This document shows positions 61,577 to 64,000 of a DNA stretch of 64,000 nucleotides, piece after piece. Position 1 is the stretch's first letter, and every line of letters starts with the position of its first letter. The notes under the pieces are model-generated. The model searched no databases. It had not been told where the DNA came from and worked only from the letters and a program-made list of their open reading frames with translations. Origin of the DNA: JAWKWH01 sp965204295 (lineage in GTDB: Bacteria; Pseudomonadota; Alphaproteobacteria; Rhizobiales; Rhizobiaceae); the NCBI GenBank assembly GCA_965204295.1, contig OZ241973.1, positions 1,488,001 through 1,552,000 of the forward strand, given 5' to 3'. Made by a program: the position numbers and the translations under genes.

Positions 61577-61788
61577 TCCTCGACAGCGACAAGGCGCGCG
61601 CCGCGCCGCACGACCGGAAACGCAATTCTACTGAATGGTAGCGGCGCTTTCACCCGCAAGGCAACAAATTCGTCGCCCGTTCCCGCCGCGGCGAACGCGG
61701 CGAAACCGGACGCCATGACCGACATCATGCCGGGCGAGACAAGACCGAAGGTCATATGTTCATACCGTTTGGGCGGGAACGGCTTCAC
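61573..61788 (-). CDS. Small DUF2798-like frame, possibly decayed
   Basis: 71 residues from a GTG 11 bp after leuD, ending in an ATGA overlap with the RidA gene. PPKRYEHMTFGLVSPGMMSVMASGFAAF resembles the first half of two-helix DUF2798 membrane proteins, and IAFPVV recalls the second helix. The Trp-rich part between them is replaced by charged sequence and the C-terminus has no hydrophobic run, so the gene may be degenerating. No Shine-Dalgarno is seen. The neat spacing on both sides is the main argument that it was a gene. Confidence 0.4.
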   Translation of the reverse strand: MKPFPPKRYEHMTFGLVSPGMMSVMASGFAAFAAAGTGDEFVALRVKAPLPFSRIAFPVVRRGARLVAVED

Positions 61789-61799
61789 GACGGGAAATA

Positions 61800-62405
61800 T
61801 CAGGCCCAGGGCCGGGCCGCCGCCGTTCTGCTTTCATATGCGTCGATCGCCGCCGACTTTTCCATCGTCAGCCCGATATCGTCGATGCCGTTCAAGAGGC
61901 AGTGCCGCCTGAACTCATCGAGATCGAAGTCGATCGCGCCGCCGTCCGGGCCGCGGATTTCCTTTTCTTCCAGGTCGACCGTGATCGTGGCGTTGGCGCC
62001 GCGTTCCGCGTCATCCATCAATTTCTCCAAATCCTCCGGAGAAACCCTGATCGGCAGGATGCCGTTCTTGAAACAGTTGTTGTGGAATATGTCCGCAAAA
62101 CCGGTGGAGATCACACAGCGGATGCCGAAATCGAGCAACGCCCACGGCGCATGTTCACGTGAAGAACCGCAGCCGAAATTATCTCCCGCCACAAGAATTC
62201 GCGCATTGCGGTAGGCCGGCTTGTTGAGAACGAACGCCTCGTTTTCGGAACCGTCCTCGTTAAAACGCATCTCGGCGAACAGACCGGCCCCCAACCCCGT
62301 GCGTTCGATCGTTTTCAGATAATCCTTCGGGATGATCATGTCGGTGTCGACATTGACGATCGGCAACGGCGCCGCGACCCCCGTCAGTTTCGTGAATTTT
62401 TCCAT
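61800..62405 (-). CDS. leuD: 3-isopropylmalate dehydratase small subunit
   Basis: 201 residues from the ATG at 62405 (MEKFTKLTGVAAPLPIVNVDTD). With LeuC it forms isopropylmalate isomerase. VDTDMIIPKDYLKTI, the swivel-domain loop GDNFGCGSSREHAPWAL and NNCFKNGILPI are diagnostic. Upstream in-frame codons to 62468 do not look like the family. The 150 bp upstream, up to the Hint pseudogene, should hold its promoter. Confidence 0.95.
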   Translation of the reverse strand: MEKFTKLTGVAAPLPIVNVDTDMIIPKDYLKTIERTGLGAGLFAEMRFNEDGSENEAFVLNKPAYRNARILVAGDNFGCGSSREHAPWALLDFGIRCVISTGFADIFHNNCFKNGILPIRVSPEDLEKLMDDAERGANATITVDLEEKEIRGPDGGAIDFDLDEFRRHCLLNGIDDIGLTMEKSAAIDAYESRTAAARPWA

Positions 62406-62554
62406 ACCCCTGCAAACGCCTTCGCCTGAATTTCGATCTACGGCGTCGATTTGCACCATACCGGCCAATGAATCAAGCGCCGGAAAATGTCCGGATCATG
62501 CGGGAGGCATGAAGGGCCGGGGTCAGGCTGCCACGCGCGAGGGTCCGCGTCGGC

Positions 62555-63233
62555 TCACCCCATGCGCATCGCGTCAGGCGGCGGTTTTCCGGGGGCGGCG
62601 ATGAGGGGCCGCCGCGCGATGGCCGGCAATCCCCGCAACCCGTTCGCCGGCAACAGACGCCGCGCCGATATGCGCGCAAACGGCATTTCCGGTATCAGAC
62701 GGTCGGCCCCGGCAAGGTCGAGATATTCGTCGTAATTGTCGAAGCCGGACCGGCTGACATAATCGATAAAGCTTTCCGCCGGAACGCCGCCGTTGACCGG
62801 AACGACCTCGTGGTTCTCAAGCTCCACATGCCACCAGATGAACCGCGTCGGCATCTCCGAAAGCGGCGCGAAGCGGATCGGAGTTCCGTCCTCCGCCAGC
62901 GCGCCGGCATTGACCGGCATTGTCGCCGAACGGCAGGGCGTGATCGCCCGTCACGGTCAACGGTCCGTTCGGCAGGTCCGGGCCGAGGGCGCCGGCGTCG
63001 ATGCGCACGGGCTTGCGGCCGAGTTCGACGCCGCGCGGGTTGGCGACGGTCTGCCTCGCCACCCGGATCGCCGGCGTCGACCTGCCGTCATGAGTCACGA
63101 CCCGGTCGCCGGGCTTCAGGGTCTCGACGATCCGTTCGCCGTCCGGCGTGACGGTCCTCGCGCCGGTGGCGAAGCAGTTGAAGACCAGCGCCGAGGTTTC
63201 CATGAATCCCGTCGAAGCGCCGCCTCCCGTCAA
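62555..63233 (-). pseudogene. Hint-domain (Hint_2 type) protein gene with a frameshift
   Basis: Two frames make one protein. The first reads NCFATGARTVTPDGERIVE, LKPGDRVVTHDGRSTPA, VTGDHALPFGDN and then garbles; the second, one frame over, continues MPVNAGALAEDGTPIRFAPL, RFIWWHVELENHEVVPVNG and PAESFIDYVSRSGFDNYDEYL. Together these are a Hint_2 autoprocessing domain (the Cys at the start is the splicing/cleavage nucleophile). One extra base at about 62920-62924 (GACAATG in place of GACATG) would explain the break. No good start codon or 5' part exists; an in-frame TAA is just upstream at about 63260. The gene is both shifted and cut at the AT-rich junction. Confidence 0.75.
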
Positions 63234-63307
63234 AGGCGCGAGGTCAAACGCCTCCTTTTAACCCGCTCCATGTTGAGGCAAGAGGAAAGAGACTCTTAAT
63301 TAAAATA

Positions 63308-64000
63308 TTATATAAGACTATCACGAATAGGGTGGAGTATTTCCTTAATTTCTTTAAATATAGAATTATAAGTATCGACAATTTTTTGTACTGCTTCCTC
63401 ATTTTCAGGACAATAGGTAGAAGTTATTTCATCAGATCCTATATCCTTACACCTGTCCTGATTTAAAATAAGCTGACTTTTCATATAAGCTGATTTTAAA
63501 AGCTTGGCTTTCTCCTCATACATAGCACAAACCTTTATAAAATAAGGAGAAGCAGGCTTTTCAAAATGTCTCTTGAGAGGAAGGTTTTTACAATTCCCCG
63601 CATGCTCTATTGCTAAATTAATATAACCCATAGTGTTATCTCTGTATTCAGGATAAGTTTCTAAGTCACGATCTCCTTCATAACTGGGAGAGTTAAGCAA
63701 CCTCACTCGGTAGTCACCAGAAACCCCTCGATAAAACATGGCTAAATAAACAAGAGGTAAATTATAATAAGATGTCATCTCTATATTATGATTTGCCTCC
63801 CACAGAAAGTAATCAAGAGGAGGGTAGCTATTATAAGTCTTTATGATAGCCAGTGTTCTGGAATAATAATGGGCGGCTAAATCCAAATTCCTGTCAGCTA
63901 GACTTTTGAAATCCCCTCCTGAAGAATGGTATCTTGCTATCCAATAATTAGCTACAATATTGCTGTGTTGGTCAGCTAAACTATGTAAAATCAACATTCC
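63308..64000 (-). CDS. AT-rich gene of unknown function (partial, runs off the right edge)
   Basis: At least 229 residues; the first ATG in the window (63997) may be internal. The product is rich in Tyr, Asn and Lys and appears helical, with phrases such as NIVANYWIARYHSSGGDF, LDLAAHYYSRTLAIIKTY and AMYEEKAKLLKSAYMKSQ that recall Sel1/TPR-like helical pairs, but no family is recognised. Base use is unlike the rest: 19 of 60 bases are G or C at 63361-63420, against 43 of 60 at 63061-63120. It is foreign DNA or belongs to another genome joined by assembly. Confidence 0.6.
   Translation of the reverse strand, partial: GMLILHSLADQHSNIVANYWIARYHSSGGDFKSLADRNLDLAAHYYSRTLAIIKTYNSYPPLDYFLWEANHNIEMTSYYNLPLVYLAMFYRGVSGDYRVRLLNSPSYEGDRDLETYPEYRDNTMGYINLAIEHAGNCKNLPLKRHFEKPASPYFIKVCAMYEEKAKLLKSAYMKSQLILNQDRCKDIGSDEITSTYCPENEEAVQKIVDTYNSIFKEIKEILHPIRDSLI

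Overview
The window is a GC-rich chromosomal segment of an alphaproteobacterium, most likely in or near the Hyphomicrobiales (Rhizobiales). The evidence is a RirA-type iron regulator with Cys at exactly 91/99/105, an aerobic-type cob cluster with DUF1636, CbtB/CbtA and CbiD, a tkt-gap-pgk block facing a DUF4164-zapA pair, and the 3' end of parB converging on holA at the left edge. The parB/holA pair suggests that the left end lies near the replication origin.

Layout. 1-2.9 kb: parB end, holA, rirA, and a divergent periplasmic iron-binding protein with candidate RirA and Irr boxes between the last two. 2.9-24.5 kb: a nearly complete late cobalamin pathway in short, tightly overlapped transcription units: cobT-cobS-cobB-cobA (-), cbiD (+), cobM-cobE-cobL (-), cobK (+), DUF1636-cobW-cobN-cobG-cobH-cobI-cobJ (-), cbtB-cbtA-cobU-cobO (+), cobD (-), and cobC with a CX5R phosphatase (+). 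Two cobalamin riboswitches, each behind its own promoter, sit back to back at 19.46-19.90 kb and drive the cobalt-insertion/ring-contraction operon one way and the cobalt-uptake/adenosylation operon the other. cobF is replaced by cbiD. cobQ, the CobS/CobT chelatase subunits and bluB are not in the window. 24.7-30.3 kb: ordinary metabolic genes (GNAT, pdxY, beta-carbonic anhydrase, M3 peptidase, asd).

30.3-37.4 kb is an accessory locus of exported repeat proteins, all on the minus strand: an unrecognised exported protein, a broken mosaic paralogue of it, a PAN-like/ankyrin protein, and a 1012-residue ankyrin/peptidoglycan-binding-like/MORN/SH3/WD40 protein. High-identity DNA blocks of 266, 146 and 116 bp, flanked by diverged sequence, indicate ongoing recombination or gene conversion. 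This is the best candidate in the window for something undescribed.

37.7-40.4 kb: a GntR/FCD-controlled operon (DapA-family protein plus 4-hydroxyproline epimerase-like protein) with a clear palindromic operator. 40.6-50.7 kb: pyruvate carboxylase, an overlapping MFS transporter, a membrane-anchored SH3 protein and an RND efflux pump with its adaptor. 51-58.2 kb: pgk, gap, tkt, DUF4164, zapA, pncB and pncA. 58.4-62.4 kb: an IS5-like transposase relic, ycaQ, leuB, a RidA-family gene, a decayed DUF2798-like frame and leuD. 62.5-63.3 kb holds a frameshifted Hint-domain gene. From about 63.3 kb to the right edge the sequence turns abruptly AT-rich and carries part of an unrecognised gene, which means either foreign DNA or an assembly junction. 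No tRNA, rRNA or CRISPR array was seen.
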